A stretch of DNA of 64,000 nt from Synechococcus sp. HK05 (lineage in GTDB: Bacteria; Cyanobacteriota; Cyanobacteriia; PCC-6307; Cyanobiaceae). Positions 35,507 through 43,806 of this stretch are shown in pieces (within the stretch, counting starts at the first letter, position 1; the number at the start of each line of letters is the position of its first letter). Position numbers and translations under genes: made by a program. Under the pieces are notes generated by a model that did no database searches, was not told where the DNA came from, and saw nothing but the letters and a program-made list of their open reading frames with translations. Location of the stretch: assembly GCF_019104765.1 (NCBI RefSeq), contig NZ_JAHRXJ010000001.1:62001-126000 (forward strand), given 5' to 3'.

Positions 35507-35514
35507 CGCGGTCC

Positions 35515-36018
35515 TCAGTTGTCGTTCAGGCGCACCACCGCTTTGGGGCGCCCGTCTTGGAGGCGGGTCCAGGGGATCTCGACGCCGTTGGGCATCTCCA
35601 CCAGCAGCAGCCAGTTGCCTTCCTCGAGGCGGTTGCGCAGGGCGCGCACCCGATCGTCCACATCCGAGCTCACGCTGGCGGCCGCCGCGAAGCTGCCCAT
35701 CCAGCCCGATCCCAGCCCCAGCAGGCCACCGATCAGATGGGAGCCGATCGGGCCTGCGAAGGCAAAGGTGTCGAGATCGGTGATGAAGGTGAAGGTGAGG
35801 CCGGCAAAAAATCCGAAGGGGATGAGCCAGGTGGCCATGCGCCTTTGGCGGATGCGCCGCGCCAGGGCTGGGTTGAGATCAGCCACCTCGGCGATGTCGG
35901 TTTCGCCTTGGCCGATCGCTACCAGCCGCTGCGGCGCCGGGGTGAGCTGGCTCAGTTGCTCGTTGAGCTGCCGCAACCGTTTGCGCTCCGCCACCACCAC
36001 CACCACGCTGCTGCCCAC
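35515..36018 (-). CDS. conserved cyanobacterial membrane protein, 167 aa
   Basis: It has a cytoplasmic N-terminal half (VVVVVAERKRLRQLNEQLSQ ... PALARRIRQRRMATWL), then two hydrophobic segments (IPFGFFAGLTFTFIT and GPIGSHLIGGLLGLGSGWMG) and a C-terminal strand-rich tail (NWLLLVEMPNGVEIPW). The general layout is seen in cyanobacterial proteins of unknown function. It precedes the PSII S4 gene by 8 bp on the same strand and is divergent from serA by 109 bp. No function is assigned. Confidence 0.7.
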   Translation of the reverse strand: MGSSVVVVVAERKRLRQLNEQLSQLTPAPQRLVAIGQGETDIAEVADLNPALARRIRQRRMATWLIPFGFFAGLTFTFITDLDTFAFAGPIGSHLIGGLLGLGSGWMGSFAAAASVSSDVDDRVRALRNRLEEGNWLLLVEMPNGVEIPWTRLQDGRPKAVVRLNDN

Positions 36019-36127
36019 GAAGCCCGGCCCTGAGAAGGCCTGATTCTCTCCTGCGCGGCTGTGGAGCGAGGGGCCTGAGACCCACCTCTCTACACTTCAC
36101 CTCCGGCCGCCCCCACCCCGCCGGGTC

Positions 36128-37714
36128 ATGACGAAGGTTCTGGTTTCCGATCCCATTGACCAGACAGGGATCGACATCCTGTCTCAGGTGGCTCAGGTGG
36201 ATGTGCGCACGGGGCTGCCGCCCGAGCAGCTCAAGGAGATCATCGGCGAGTACGACGCGCTGATGATTCGCTCCGGCACCACGGTGACGGCCGACATCAT
36301 CGAAGCCGCCGGCAAGCTGCGGATCATTGGCCGCGCCGGCGTCGGCGTCGACAACGTGGATGTGCCCGCCGCCACCAAGCGCGGCGTGATCGTGGTGAAT
36401 TCGCCCGAGGGCAACACCATCGCCGCGGCTGAGCACGCCCTGGCGCTGATGCTCTCCCTCTCGCGCCATGTGCCTCACGCCCACGTGAGCACCATGGCCG
36501 GCGGCTGGGACCGCAAGAAATACGTGGGCAACGAGCTCTACAAGAAGAAGCTCGGTGTGGTGGGCCTCGGCAAGATCGGCTCCCACGTGGCCCGCGTGGC
36601 CAAGGCCATGGGCATGGAGCTGCTGGCCTACGACCCGTTTGTGTCGCCTGAGCGCGCCCAGCAGATGCAGGTGAAGCTGCTGCCGCTGGCGGAGCTGTTT
36701 GCCGAGGCCGACTACGTGAGCCTGCACCTGCCGCGCACGCCGGACACCGAAAACCTGGTGAACGCCGAGCTGCTGCGCACGATGAAGCCCACAGCCCGGA
36801 TCGTGAACTGCGCCCGCGGCGGCATCATCGATGAGGCGGCCATCGCTGAAGCGGTGGAGAAGGGCGTGATCGCCGGTGCTGCCCTGGACGTGTACGCCAA
36901 GGAGCCCCTTGAAGCTGATTCAGCGCTGCGCAGCGTCAGCGAGCGCCTGATCCTCACTCCGCACCTCGGTGCCTCCACGGAGGAAGCCCAGGAGAACGTG
37001 GCCATCGATGTGGCCGAGCAGATCCGCGATGTGTTGCTGGGCCTGCCGGCCCGCAGTGCTGTGAACATCCCCGGCCTCAACGCCGAGGTGATGGAGCAGC
37101 TCAAGCCCCACCTGCAGCTGGCGGAAACCCTCGGTCAGCTGCTGAGCCAGCTGGCGGGCGGCCAGATCAGCGAGCTGGAGGTGCGGCTGCAGGGCGAATT
37201 CGCCAGCCATCCCGCCCAGCCCCTGGTGATCGCGGCCCTCAAGGGCCTGCTCTCCACCGCCCTGGGCGATTCGATCAACTACGTGAACGCCGGCCTGGAG
37301 GCCAAGGAGCGCGGCATCCACGTGCTCGAGGTGAAGGATGACGCCGCCCGCGACTTTGCTGGTGGCTCCCTGCAGCTGAGCTCCAAAGGCGCCAACGGCA
37401 ATCACACCGTGACCGGTGCCGTGTTCGCCGATGGCGAACTGCGCATCACCACCATCGATGAGTTCCCGGTGAACGTGGCCCCCAGCCGCCACATGCTCTT
37501 CACCCGTCACCGCGATATGCCCGGCATCATCGGCAACCTCGGTTCTGTGCTGGGCGAGCACAACGTGAACATCGCCTCGATGCAGGTGGGTCGCCGCATC
37601 GTGCGTGGCGATGCCGTGATGGTGCTCAGCCTCGACGATCCCCTGCCCGCCAGCCTGCTGGCCACCATCCATGGCATCGAGGGGATCCAGGAAGCCCATC
37701 CGGTGACCCTCTGA
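36128..37714 (+). CDS. serA: D-3-phosphoglycerate dehydrogenase
   Basis: The first enzyme of phosphorylated serine synthesis, 528 residues (long form). [20 protein letters not shown] precedes the NAD domain motif [34 protein letters not shown] and [17 protein letters not shown] hold catalytic Arg/His. An allosteric substrate-binding insert follows, and a C-terminal ACT domain ([20 protein letters not shown] ... ASMQVGR) is the usual serine-sensing unit. It starts at ATG 36128. prmA follows after 19 bp, so the two may share a transcript. Confidence 0.97.
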   Translation: MTKVLVSDPIDQTGIDILSQVAQVDVRTGLPPEQLKEIIGEYDALMIRSGTTVTADIIEAAGKLRIIGRAGVGVDNVDVPAATKRGVIVVNSPEGNTIAAAEHALALMLSLSRHVPHAHVSTMAGGWDRKKYVGNELYKKKLGVVGLGKIGSHVARVAKAMGMELLAYDPFVSPERAQQMQVKLLPLAELFAEADYVSLHLPRTPDTENLVNAELLRTMKPTARIVNCARGGIIDEAAIAEAVEKGVIAGAALDVYAKEPLEADSALRSVSERLILTPHLGASTEEAQENVAIDVAEQIRDVLLGLPARSAVNIPGLNAEVMEQLKPHLQLAETLGQLLSQLAGGQISELEVRLQGEFASHPAQPLVIAALKGLLSTALGDSINYVNAGLEAKERGIHVLEVKDDAARDFAGGSLQLSSKGANGNHTVTGAVFADGELRITTIDEFPVNVAPSRHMLFTRHRDMPGIIGNLGSVLGEHNVNIASMQVGRRIVRGDAVMVLSLDDPLPASLLATIHGIEGIQEAHPVTL

Positions 37715-37733
37715 CGCCGGAGCTCTCTCACTG

Positions 37734-38657
37734 ATGACGCTCTCCTGGTGGCGGCTTGAGCTCCCCTCGCTTCCCGAGCTCGAAGAATCGCTGATCTGGA
37801 AGCTCAACGCCCTCGGCATCCCGAGGGTGGCGGTGCGGCACCGTCCCGAGGCTCCCGATGAGCGGCAGTTGGTGGCGTGGCTACCGGAAGCCGATTGGCC
37901 CGAGGCGGAGCGGCTGCAGCTGGAGCAGGCCCTGGCGCCTTTGGCCGACACCTTCGGCCTCAGCCTGCCGCCGATCGCCTGGGAGCAACAGGACGACGAA
38001 GACTGGAGCCTTAGCTGGAAGCAGCACTGGCAGGCCGACCCCGTGGGCCAGCGGCTGTTGATCCTGCCGGCCTGGCTCGAGCTGCCGCTGGAACACGCTG
38101 ATCGCTTGGTGATCCGCATGGATCCGGGCAGTGCCTTTGGAACCGGCAGCCATCCCACCACCCGGCTCTGCCTCGAAGCGATTGAGCGGTTGGCCGAGCA
38201 GCGGGGAACGCCGGAGCACCCAGACCTGGGCCCGATCCGTGTAGCGGATCTCGGCTGCGGCAGCGGCATCCTCGGCATTGCGGCTCTGCTGCAGGGCGCC
38301 AAAAGCGTGGCCGCGGCCGACACCGACTCCCTGGCCGTACGCGCCACCCGCGACAACAGTGGGGTGAGCGGCTTTGCCGATCGCCTCACGGTGGAGCTGG
38401 GTTCGGTGGAGCGTCTGGCGGAGCTGCTGGGAGGCCAGCCGGCCGATCTGTTGCTCTGCAACATCCTGGCCCCCGTGATTGAGGCCCTCTGCCCGGCCTT
38501 CGACACGGTGCTTGCTGACAGTGGACTGGGTCTGCTCAGCGGCCTGTTGGTGGATCAGGCACCGCGGCTACAACAGGTCTTGGCGGAACAGGGCTGGCAG
38601 GCGGAGCTCGCCGCTCAGCGGAGCCAGTGGGGCCTGATGACGATCCGGCGCGCCTAA
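37734..38657 (+). CDS. prmA: ribosomal protein L11 methyltransferase
   Basis: 307 residues. The N-terminal substrate domain (MTLSWWRLELPSLPELEESL) is followed by the PrmA signature VIRMDPGSAFGTGSHPTTRLC and a Rossmann SAM site VADLGCGSGILGIAALLQGA, with LLLCNILAPVIEALC as the conserved NI(L/V)A motif. It trimethylates L11. Length is usual for the family. Confidence 0.95.
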   Translation: MTLSWWRLELPSLPELEESLIWKLNALGIPRVAVRHRPEAPDERQLVAWLPEADWPEAERLQLEQALAPLADTFGLSLPPIAWEQQDDEDWSLSWKQHWQADPVGQRLLILPAWLELPLEHADRLVIRMDPGSAFGTGSHPTTRLCLEAIERLAEQRGTPEHPDLGPIRVADLGCGSGILGIAALLQGAKSVAAADTDSLAVRATRDNSGVSGFADRLTVELGSVERLAELLGGQPADLLLCNILAPVIEALCPAFDTVLADSGLGLLSGLLVDQAPRLQQVLAEQGWQAELAAQRSQWGLMTIRRA

Positions 38658-38859
38658 GAGGCCGCCCGGCAGACCTGAAGGGCAACGCCCCGAATCTGCC
38701 GATGTTGCATAAGGCACGCTGATCTGTGCCCAGTGTTCTGATTGGGCTTCGCGGCCAGACGCCCTCAGAACCCCAGAACCACGCCTCGGCGGATGTAGGA
38801 AGGATCCGTCCTACGGGCCCGGGAACTTTCCCAGGAGCCTGTGAGCCCCAATCCCTTCC

Positions 38860-39159
38860 ATGGCTTCCTACAAGGTCACCCTCATCAGCGAGGCAGAGGG
38901 CCTCAACAAGACCATCGAGGTTCCCGACGACCAGTACATCCTCGACGCCGCTGAAGAGCAGGGCATCGACCTCCCCTACTCCTGTCGTGCTGGTGCTTGC
39001 AGCACCTGCGCCGGCAAGATCACCGCTGGCACCGTGGACCAGTCCGACCAGAGCTTCCTGGACGACGACCAGATCGAAGCTGGCTTCGTGCTGACCTGCG
39101 TGGCCTACCCCACCAGCGACTGCACCATCAAGACCCACGCCGAAGAAGAGCTGTACTGA
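38860..39159 (+). CDS. petF: plant-type [2Fe-2S] ferredoxin
   Basis: The 99-residue soluble electron carrier from photosystem I to FNR, FTR, nitrite reductase and others. Cluster ligands C42, C47, C50 and C80 are present in [13 protein letters not shown] and [10 protein letters not shown]. The acidic C-terminus HAEEELY is typical of photosynthetic ferredoxins. The start [14 protein letters not shown] is standard. A 202-bp gap upstream holds its promoter; a strong terminator follows 50 bp after the stop, so it is monocistronic. Confidence 0.96.
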   Translation: MASYKVTLISEAEGLNKTIEVPDDQYILDAAEEQGIDLPYSCRAGACSTCAGKITAGTVDQSDQSFLDDDQIEAGFVLTCVAYPTSDCTIKTHAEEELY

Positions 39160-39209
39160 GCTCCAGTGGGGCGTGACCCTTCACGCCCCGTCTGTTTCGC
39201 TTCACGCCA

Positions 39210-39232
39210 CCACCCTTCGGGGTGGTTTTTTT
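39210..39232 (+). terminator. rho-independent terminator of ferredoxin gene
   Basis: CCACCC (39210-39215), a very stable TTCG tetraloop and GGGTGG (39220-39225) are followed by seven T (39226-39232). It ends the ferredoxin transcript and argues that the next gene starts after it. Confidence 0.95.
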
Positions 39233-39253
39233 GTCTTCAAGCGCTTTCCCGCC

Positions 39254-39673
39254 GTGACCGCTGCTTCCACCTCGGCCTCCACGCCGCCCCAGGTGCAGGC
39301 GCTCTATGCCCACGGCACGGAGCACACCAGCCCCGGCGGGCAGTACAGCTTTCGCGTACTCGGGCCCTGCTGCCGCCTGTTTGATCGCGAGGAGCTCCCC
39401 TGGCCTTGTTGCCGCATCGCCTGGCGCAGCAAAGAGCCCAGCTGGCGTCGGGTGGGCCGTCGCTTCGTGGCTGATCTGGCGGCCCGTCGCTGCCCCTCCT
39501 ATGCGGTGGAGCTGCTCCAGCCGGGCTCCCGCCCCACGGTGACGGTGCTCACCCTTTTCTCCCTGAGGCTTTGTGCGCCCCTGCAGGAGTGGTGGTACAG
39601 CAAGCAGCCGGCGTCGTTGGAGGCGGAGAACATTGCGCCACCTCAGCCTGGGCAGGTTCAGCCACCGCTATGA
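39254..39673 (+). CDS. conserved hypothetical protein with paired cysteines, 139 aa
   Basis: I choose GTG 39254 (VTAASTSASTPPQVQALYAH) because the open frame before it runs through the ferredoxin terminator. The core GGQYSFRVLGPCCRLFDREE is followed by LPWPCCRIAWRSKEPSWRRV, so two CC pairs lie 13 residues apart. The last third is a short hydrophobic-basic region (VTVLTLFSLRLCAPLQEWWY). I do not recognise the family. The cysteine spacing could bind a metal or form disulfides; that is speculation. Confidence 0.6.
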   Translation: MTAASTSASTPPQVQALYAHGTEHTSPGGQYSFRVLGPCCRLFDREELPWPCCRIAWRSKEPSWRRVGRRFVADLAARRCPSYAVELLQPGSRPTVTVLTLFSLRLCAPLQEWWYSKQPASLEAENIAPPQPGQVQPPL

Positions 39674-39826
39674 GCGTTAGAGGGGCTTGAGAACAGTCTT
39701 CGTTGGGGGGTGCGTCGTCCCCACTTCGCTGCCCCCCTCGTTCTGTCGGCTTTGCTCTGTTGCTCCGGCGCAGTGTCTGCTGCTGGATATCCATCGATAT
39801 CCGGCGACGGAGACGCCTCAACACAC

Positions 39827-39855
39827 AAAAAAGCCCCTGCCGATTGGGCAGGGGC
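39827..39855 (-). terminator. rho-independent terminator of psbV
   Basis: On the minus strand GCCCCTGCC (complement of 39847-39855) pairs with GGCAGGGGC (complement of 39833-39841) around a 5-base loop and is followed by a T run (complement of the A run 39827-39832). It lies about 50 bp after the psbV stop. Confidence 0.93.
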
Positions 39856-39902
39856 AAAAGTGGTTGTGCGGCGAGCTCAGAGATCAGAAGAACGATCCTG
39901 GA

Positions 39903-40412
39903 TCAGAAGTAGATCTTGCCGCCACCCCACTGGGCGCCCTGCACTTTGGGGGCCACCAGGATGAAGCCGGCCATCAGGCGCAGGTCTTCGTCATTGAGGT
40001 CGCGCATCTTCACGAACACATCGCTGCTGCGGATGCTGGGGTGCACGTCGGCAATGCTGTACTCGCCGTCGTAGCTGGTGGGGTCCTTCATGTAGTCCAC
40101 CAGGGCGTCCACGTTGTCGCGGGCGGGGGTGGCCAGGGCCAGGGTCTCAGGATCGAGGCCCACGTTGTGGTTGGTCTTGGTGATGCCGCCGGCGTGGCAC
40201 TCGCCGCAGCTGCTGTTGAAGATCTTGCGGCCCGCTTTGATCTCTTGTTCGCTGAAGGTCACCGAAGCGCCGTCGGCATTGGCGGGAACGGTGAGCTGGT
40301 CAGCGGTCCACTGGGCAGCCTGGGCGGGGCCGGCCAGGCCCACCAGCAGAGCCAGGGGCAGAACCAGCATCCGGGCCAGGGTCCGGAGGGCAGAAGAGAA
40401 AGAAGAGGCCAT
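39903..40412 (-). CDS. psbV: photosystem II extrinsic cytochrome c-550
   Basis: A lumenal cytochrome that stabilises the oxygen-evolving complex. Start ATG 40412 (MASSFSSALRTLARML) gives a signal peptide ending ...AQA; ATG 40427 is an alternative. The haem motif is CGECH (Cys-x-x-Cys-His). The downstream PsbV signatures ITKTNHNVGLDPETLALATP, DALVDYMKDPTSYDGE and the distal axial His in DVHPSIRSSDVF are present, ending WGGGKIYF. About 170 residues, normal for the precursor. Own terminator downstream, so it is probably monocistronic. Confidence 0.96.
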   Translation of the reverse strand: MASSFSSALRTLARMLVLPLALLVGLAGPAQAAQWTADQLTVPANADGASVTFSEQEIKAGRKIFNSSCGECHAGGITKTNHNVGLDPETLALATPARDNVDALVDYMKDPTSYDGEYSIADVHPSIRSSDVFVKMRDLNDEDLRLMAGFILVAPKVQGAQWGGGKIYF

Positions 40413-40519
40413 CGAAAAAGCCGGCAAGGTGGCGGTAGAGACCGCGCCAGAGCCCTTGTATCACGGCCGATGGGCCTGCTGGTTGGTGCGGCCCCAGGCA
40501 CTCACGAACTGTTGCAGCC

Positions 40520-41470
40520 TCAGCGGTCCTCCGGGGCTACATCCACGCTGAGGAAGTCTTTGGCCAGCTCGGTGTTGGGAAAGATGGCCCGTGCTTCGTT
40601 CAGCAGGTCGTCGGGGGTGACGGGATTGCCCGGCACGTAGCGCGGGCTCAGGTGGGTGAGCATCAGTTGTTTCACCCCTGCGGCCAGTGCGGTTTGCGCG
40701 GCCATGGTGCTGGTGGAGTGCTGGCGGGCAAACGCCATCTCCGCTTCGGCGTGGGCGAAGGTGCTCTCGTGGATCAGCAGGTCGGCTCCCTGCGCCAGCT
40801 CCACGGCCGCTTCACTGAACACCGTGTCGGTGCAGTACACCACGCTGCACCCGGGCCGCTCGGGCCCGCAGAGGCTGGCGCCGTTGATGATCCGGCCGTC
40901 ATCGAGCACCACCTCGCGGCCGGCCTTGAGTTCGGCGTAGATCGGTCCGGGTGGGATGCCGAGGGCCCGGGCTTGCTCCACGTCAAAGCGGCCGGCCCTG
41001 GGTTTCTGGTCCACGCGATAGGCGTAGGCCGGAACCCGGTGGATCAGCTTGGTGCAGCGCACGGTGATGTCGTCATCGTCGAGCAGCAGGGCGCCGCTGC
41101 TGGCCGCGTCTTTCACCCGATGGCTGCGCAGCGGGTAGCCGATGCGGGTGGAGGAGGTGCGCAGCACGCCCTCGAGGTAGTCGCGCAGCGGATCGGGGCC
41201 GTAGAGGTCGATGCCACTGCAGGTGCCCGCCAGCCCCAGGCTGGCCAGCAGCCCCGGCAGGCCGAACACGTGGTCCCCATGCATGTGGGTGACGAAAATC
41301 CTGCGCAGCTGGCTCACCCGCAGCTCGCTGCGCAGGAACTGGTGCTGGGTGCCTTCACCGCAGTCGAACAGCCATAGCTCGGCCCGTTGCGGCAGGCGCA
41401 GGGCGACAGCCGACACGTTGCGGCCGCGGGTGGGAACGCCGGAACTGGTGCCGAGGAAGGTGACCTGCAC
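40520..41470 (-). CDS. rnz: ribonuclease Z
   Basis: The metallo-beta-lactamase-fold tRNA 3' endonuclease. I start at GTG 41470 ([20 protein letters not shown]), where family homology begins; an ATG at 41551 in the same frame would add 27 residues without homology. The metal site [20 protein letters not shown] (HxHxDH), the later His in [15 protein letters not shown] and LTHLSPRY are present. About 316 residues, as usual for the short bacterial form. Since tRNA-Val here lacks an encoded CCA, RNase Z processing is expected in this organism. Confidence 0.95.
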   Translation of the reverse strand: MQVTFLGTSSGVPTRGRNVSAVALRLPQRAELWLFDCGEGTQHQFLRSELRVSQLRRIFVTHMHGDHVFGLPGLLASLGLAGTCSGIDLYGPDPLRDYLEGVLRTSSTRIGYPLRSHRVKDAASSGALLLDDDDITVRCTKLIHRVPAYAYRVDQKPRAGRFDVEQARALGIPPGPIYAELKAGREVVLDDGRIINGASLCGPERPGCSVVYCTDTVFSEAAVELAQGADLLIHESTFAHAEAEMAFARQHSTSTMAAQTALAAGVKQLMLTHLSPRYVPGNPVTPDDLLNEARAIFPNTELAKDFLSVDVAPEDR

Positions 41471-41587
41471 GGCCGGCCGGAGGTCCCCCGGTGTGACTGA
41501 TCCGATCGTGCCATGGCGCCGCCGGTTGGCACTGGCAGGATGCCCATCCACTCGTCACAATGGCCTGCCTTGCCTGGATGGCCTGCC

Positions 41588-43018
41588 ATGGCTCGCTTGA
41601 GACGCCTGCCGCTGGGAGCGCTCCTCGTGCTGGCTCCGCTTCTGGCGCCTCAGGTGGTGATGGCTCGGTCGGCGCAACCCCAGGCGGGCCGCTCCGTTGC
41701 CGCCAGCCCGTCGGCTGAACCTGTGCTGCGGGTGTTGGTGGTGCAAGGGCAGGATGCCCGGCTTCGGCCAGCACTCTCGGCGGCAGGGCTGCGGTTGCGG
41801 GATGCCCAGGGACGGGTGCTGGAGGAGTTCAGCGGCCAGGTGGTGTTGCAGGCCTCCGCGGATGGCGCCTGGTTGCGGCTGGAGCGTGCCGATGGCTCCG
41901 ACAACGAGCAATGGCAACTGCGGGAGGTGTGGCTGGAGGCGCTGGCGGGAGCGGAAGAGGCTGATCCTGGAGTCTGGGTTGGCCAGCGCCGCTACCGCGG
42001 CCGCCTGCAGCTCATGCCTCAGGGCGGGCAGCTGCAGGTGGTGAACCACGTGCCGCTTGAAACGTATCTGCCCAGCGTGGTGGGTAGCGAAATGCCGGCC
42101 AGCTGGCCCCTGGAAGCGCTGCAGGCCCAGGCCGTGGCAGCCCGCACCTATGCCCTCAAGGCCAGAAAGCCGTCGGGGCCCTTCGATGTGCAGGCCACCA
42201 CCGCCAGCCAGGTGTACAAGGGCGTGGAAGCGGAGACTCCGTCGACCCATGCGGCGGTGCAGGCCACCCGTGGCCTGGTGCTCACGTACAACAACGCCCT
42301 GATTGATGCGGTGTTCCACAGCAGCAGCGGCGGCAGCACCGAGAGCAGTGGCGACCTTTGGCCGCGGCAGCTTCCTTATTTGGTGAGCGTGCCGGATTTC
42401 GACCAGGCCTCACCGGTGCGCGATTGGCGGCTGCCCCTCAACCAGGCAAAGCTGCGCCAGGCTTTCCCTGAGCTCGGTGGTGCCCTCGGGATCGAGGTGA
42501 TCGCCACCACGCCCACGGGCCGTGTGCGTCAGGCCCGGGTGGTGGGGCCTTCGGGCCAGCTGGCACTCACGGGTGCCCAACTGCGCAGCCGGCTTGGTCT
42601 GAAGAGCACCTGGGTGCGCTTTGAGCTGGCGCCCACGGCTCCTGCTCAGGCTGAACCTGTGCCCCCGGCTTCTGTGGCCGCGCGGCTGCAGAACGCCTTC
42701 CAGCACGATTCCGCCACCGGCGCTCCGCCCACGCTGCTGCCACCGCCGCCGCTACCGGCCTTCACCCTGCCTGCCCCATCCACGCGGGCCCCGGAGGTGG
42801 TGCAACTCGTAGCTGTGGGCCGCGGCTTCGGCCACGGCGTGGGGATGAGCCAGTGGGGAGCGCTGGCCATGGCGCAGCGCGGCGACTCCTTTGAATCGAT
42901 CCTCCGGCACTACTACCGGGGAACCTCGCTGCAGCCCTATGCGCAGCTGGCGGGCATGGCCCGTGCTGGGCGAGGCTTAAACGAGGAAGACCCCAAGAAC
43001 CTGGCTCGCTCGCGTTGA
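41588..43018 (+). CDS. SpoIID/LytB domain protein, exported
   Basis: 476 residues from ATG 41588. The signal peptide MARLRRLPLGALLVLAPLLA reaches about residue 25. The SpoIID domain is clear: VNHVPLETYLPSVVGSEMPA, LEALQAQAVAARTYALKA, VFHSSSGGSTESSGDLW and, near the end, GRGFGHGVGMSQWGALAMAQ. The Glu of GSEMP is the catalytic residue in SpoIID, a lytic transglycosylase acting on peptidoglycan denuded of stem peptides. A Pro-rich insertion (LLPPPPLPAFTLPAPS) splits the domain. In this non-sporulating cyanobacterium a periplasmic cell-wall role is likely. The stop overlaps the nagB-like start (TTGA). Confidence 0.9.
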   Translation: MARLRRLPLGALLVLAPLLAPQVVMARSAQPQAGRSVAASPSAEPVLRVLVVQGQDARLRPALSAAGLRLRDAQGRVLEEFSGQVVLQASADGAWLRLERADGSDNEQWQLREVWLEALAGAEEADPGVWVGQRRYRGRLQLMPQGGQLQVVNHVPLETYLPSVVGSEMPASWPLEALQAQAVAARTYALKARKPSGPFDVQATTASQVYKGVEAETPSTHAAVQATRGLVLTYNNALIDAVFHSSSGGSTESSGDLWPRQLPYLVSVPDFDQASPVRDWRLPLNQAKLRQAFPELGGALGIEVIATTPTGRVRQARVVGPSGQLALTGAQLRSRLGLKSTWVRFELAPTAPAQAEPVPPASVAARLQNAFQHDSATGAPPTLLPPPPLPAFTLPAPSTRAPEVVQLVAVGRGFGHGVGMSQWGALAMAQRGDSFESILRHYYRGTSLQPYAQLAGMARAGRGLNEEDPKNLARSR

Positions 43019-43800
43019 TCACTGCTCCGCTGTTGCCGTCGCCGCCGCTGCCGGGCCACCTACTGGTGGCCGCTGATGCGGCGGCGGCGGCGGCGGTGGT
43101 GGCGGAACGGTTGGAGCAGGCGCTGCAGCGTGGTGCTGTGCTCGGCCTGGCCACTGGACGCACGATGGAGCCGGTCTATGCCGCCCTGCGGGGCAGGCTC
43201 CTGGCCCTGGCGCCAGCGGAGCGTGCGCCGCTCCTGGCCAGGTGGCGCAGCTTCAACCTGGATGAATACGTCGGTTTGGCGGCTGATCATCCGGGGTCGT
43301 TTGCGGCGTTCATGCGCCAGCAGCTGGCAGATCCCCTGGCCCTGGCGCCCCGCTGCCTGCAGCTGCCGGATGGCGTCGCCGCTGATCCGGATCAGGAAGC
43401 GCGGCGCTACGCGGCGGCCCTGCAGGCCGCCGGTGGCATTGATCTGCAGTTGCTGGGGTTGGGCAGCAATGGCCATGTGGGTTTCAACGAGCCCCCCTGC
43501 GGCCCCGAGGCGCCCTGCCGCTGCCTGGAGCTGAGCACCGCCACCCGCCGCCAGAACGCCGCTGCCTTCGGCGGCGACCCGGCTGCCGTGCCGGCCTGGG
43601 CGATCACCCTCGGCACCGCCGAGATCCTGGCCGCCCGTGTGTTGCTGCTGGTGGTCACCGGTGAGGCCAAGGCCGAAATTCTGCGCCGCACGCTGCTGGA
43701 GCCGCCCTGCCCTGAGGTGCCCGCCAGCTGGCTGCAGCGTCATCCCCGCTTGCAGGTGGTGGTGGACCGGGCGGCAGCGGCGGCACTGCCGCCCGGGTGA
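43015..43800 (+). CDS. nagB: glucosamine-6-phosphate deaminase-like protein
   Basis: 261 residues, starting at TTG 43015 which overlaps the previous stop. The NagB/6-phosphogluconolactonase fold shows GLATGRTMEPVYAAL, SFNLDEYVGLAADHPGSF and LLGLGSNGHVGFNEP, the last two being NagB-type signatures (catalytic Asp and the GxGxxGHxAFNEP loop with valine). It would convert glucosamine-6-phosphate to fructose-6-phosphate. Coupling to the SpoIID gene hints at amino-sugar recycling from cell wall; that is inference. A divergent phosphogluconolactonase is less likely given the FNLDEY motif. Confidence 0.85.
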   Translation: MITAPLLPSPPLPGHLLVAADAAAAAAVVAERLEQALQRGAVLGLATGRTMEPVYAALRGRLLALAPAERAPLLARWRSFNLDEYVGLAADHPGSFAAFMRQQLADPLALAPRCLQLPDGVAADPDQEARRYAAALQAAGGIDLQLLGLGSNGHVGFNEPPCGPEAPCRCLELSTATRRQNAAAFGGDPAAVPAWAITLGTAEILAARVLLLVVTGEAKAEILRRTLLEPPCPEVPASWLQRHPRLQVVVDRAAAAALPPG

Positions 43801-43806
43801 ACGGGA

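Noticed and set aside
36920-38506. A 528-codon open frame opposite serA and prmA
   Set aside because: It crosses two clearly identified genes and has shifting Ser/Arg then Gly/His composition, as expected for a shadow.
39710-39964. Short plus-strand frame starting with a signal-peptide-like MRRPHFAAPLVLSALLCC
   Set aside because: It runs through the psbV terminator and into psbV antisense; no stop before that and no homology seen.
41471-41551. N-terminal extension of RNase Z from ATG 41551
   Set aside because: Its 27 residues ([14 protein letters not shown]...) have no family match, whereas GTG 41470 starts exactly at the conserved [10 protein letters not shown].
43015-43800. Identification of the nagB-like gene as 6-phosphogluconolactonase
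   Set aside because: The FNLDEYVG and GLGSNGHVGFNEP motifs fit glucosamine-6-phosphate deaminase better than Pgl.
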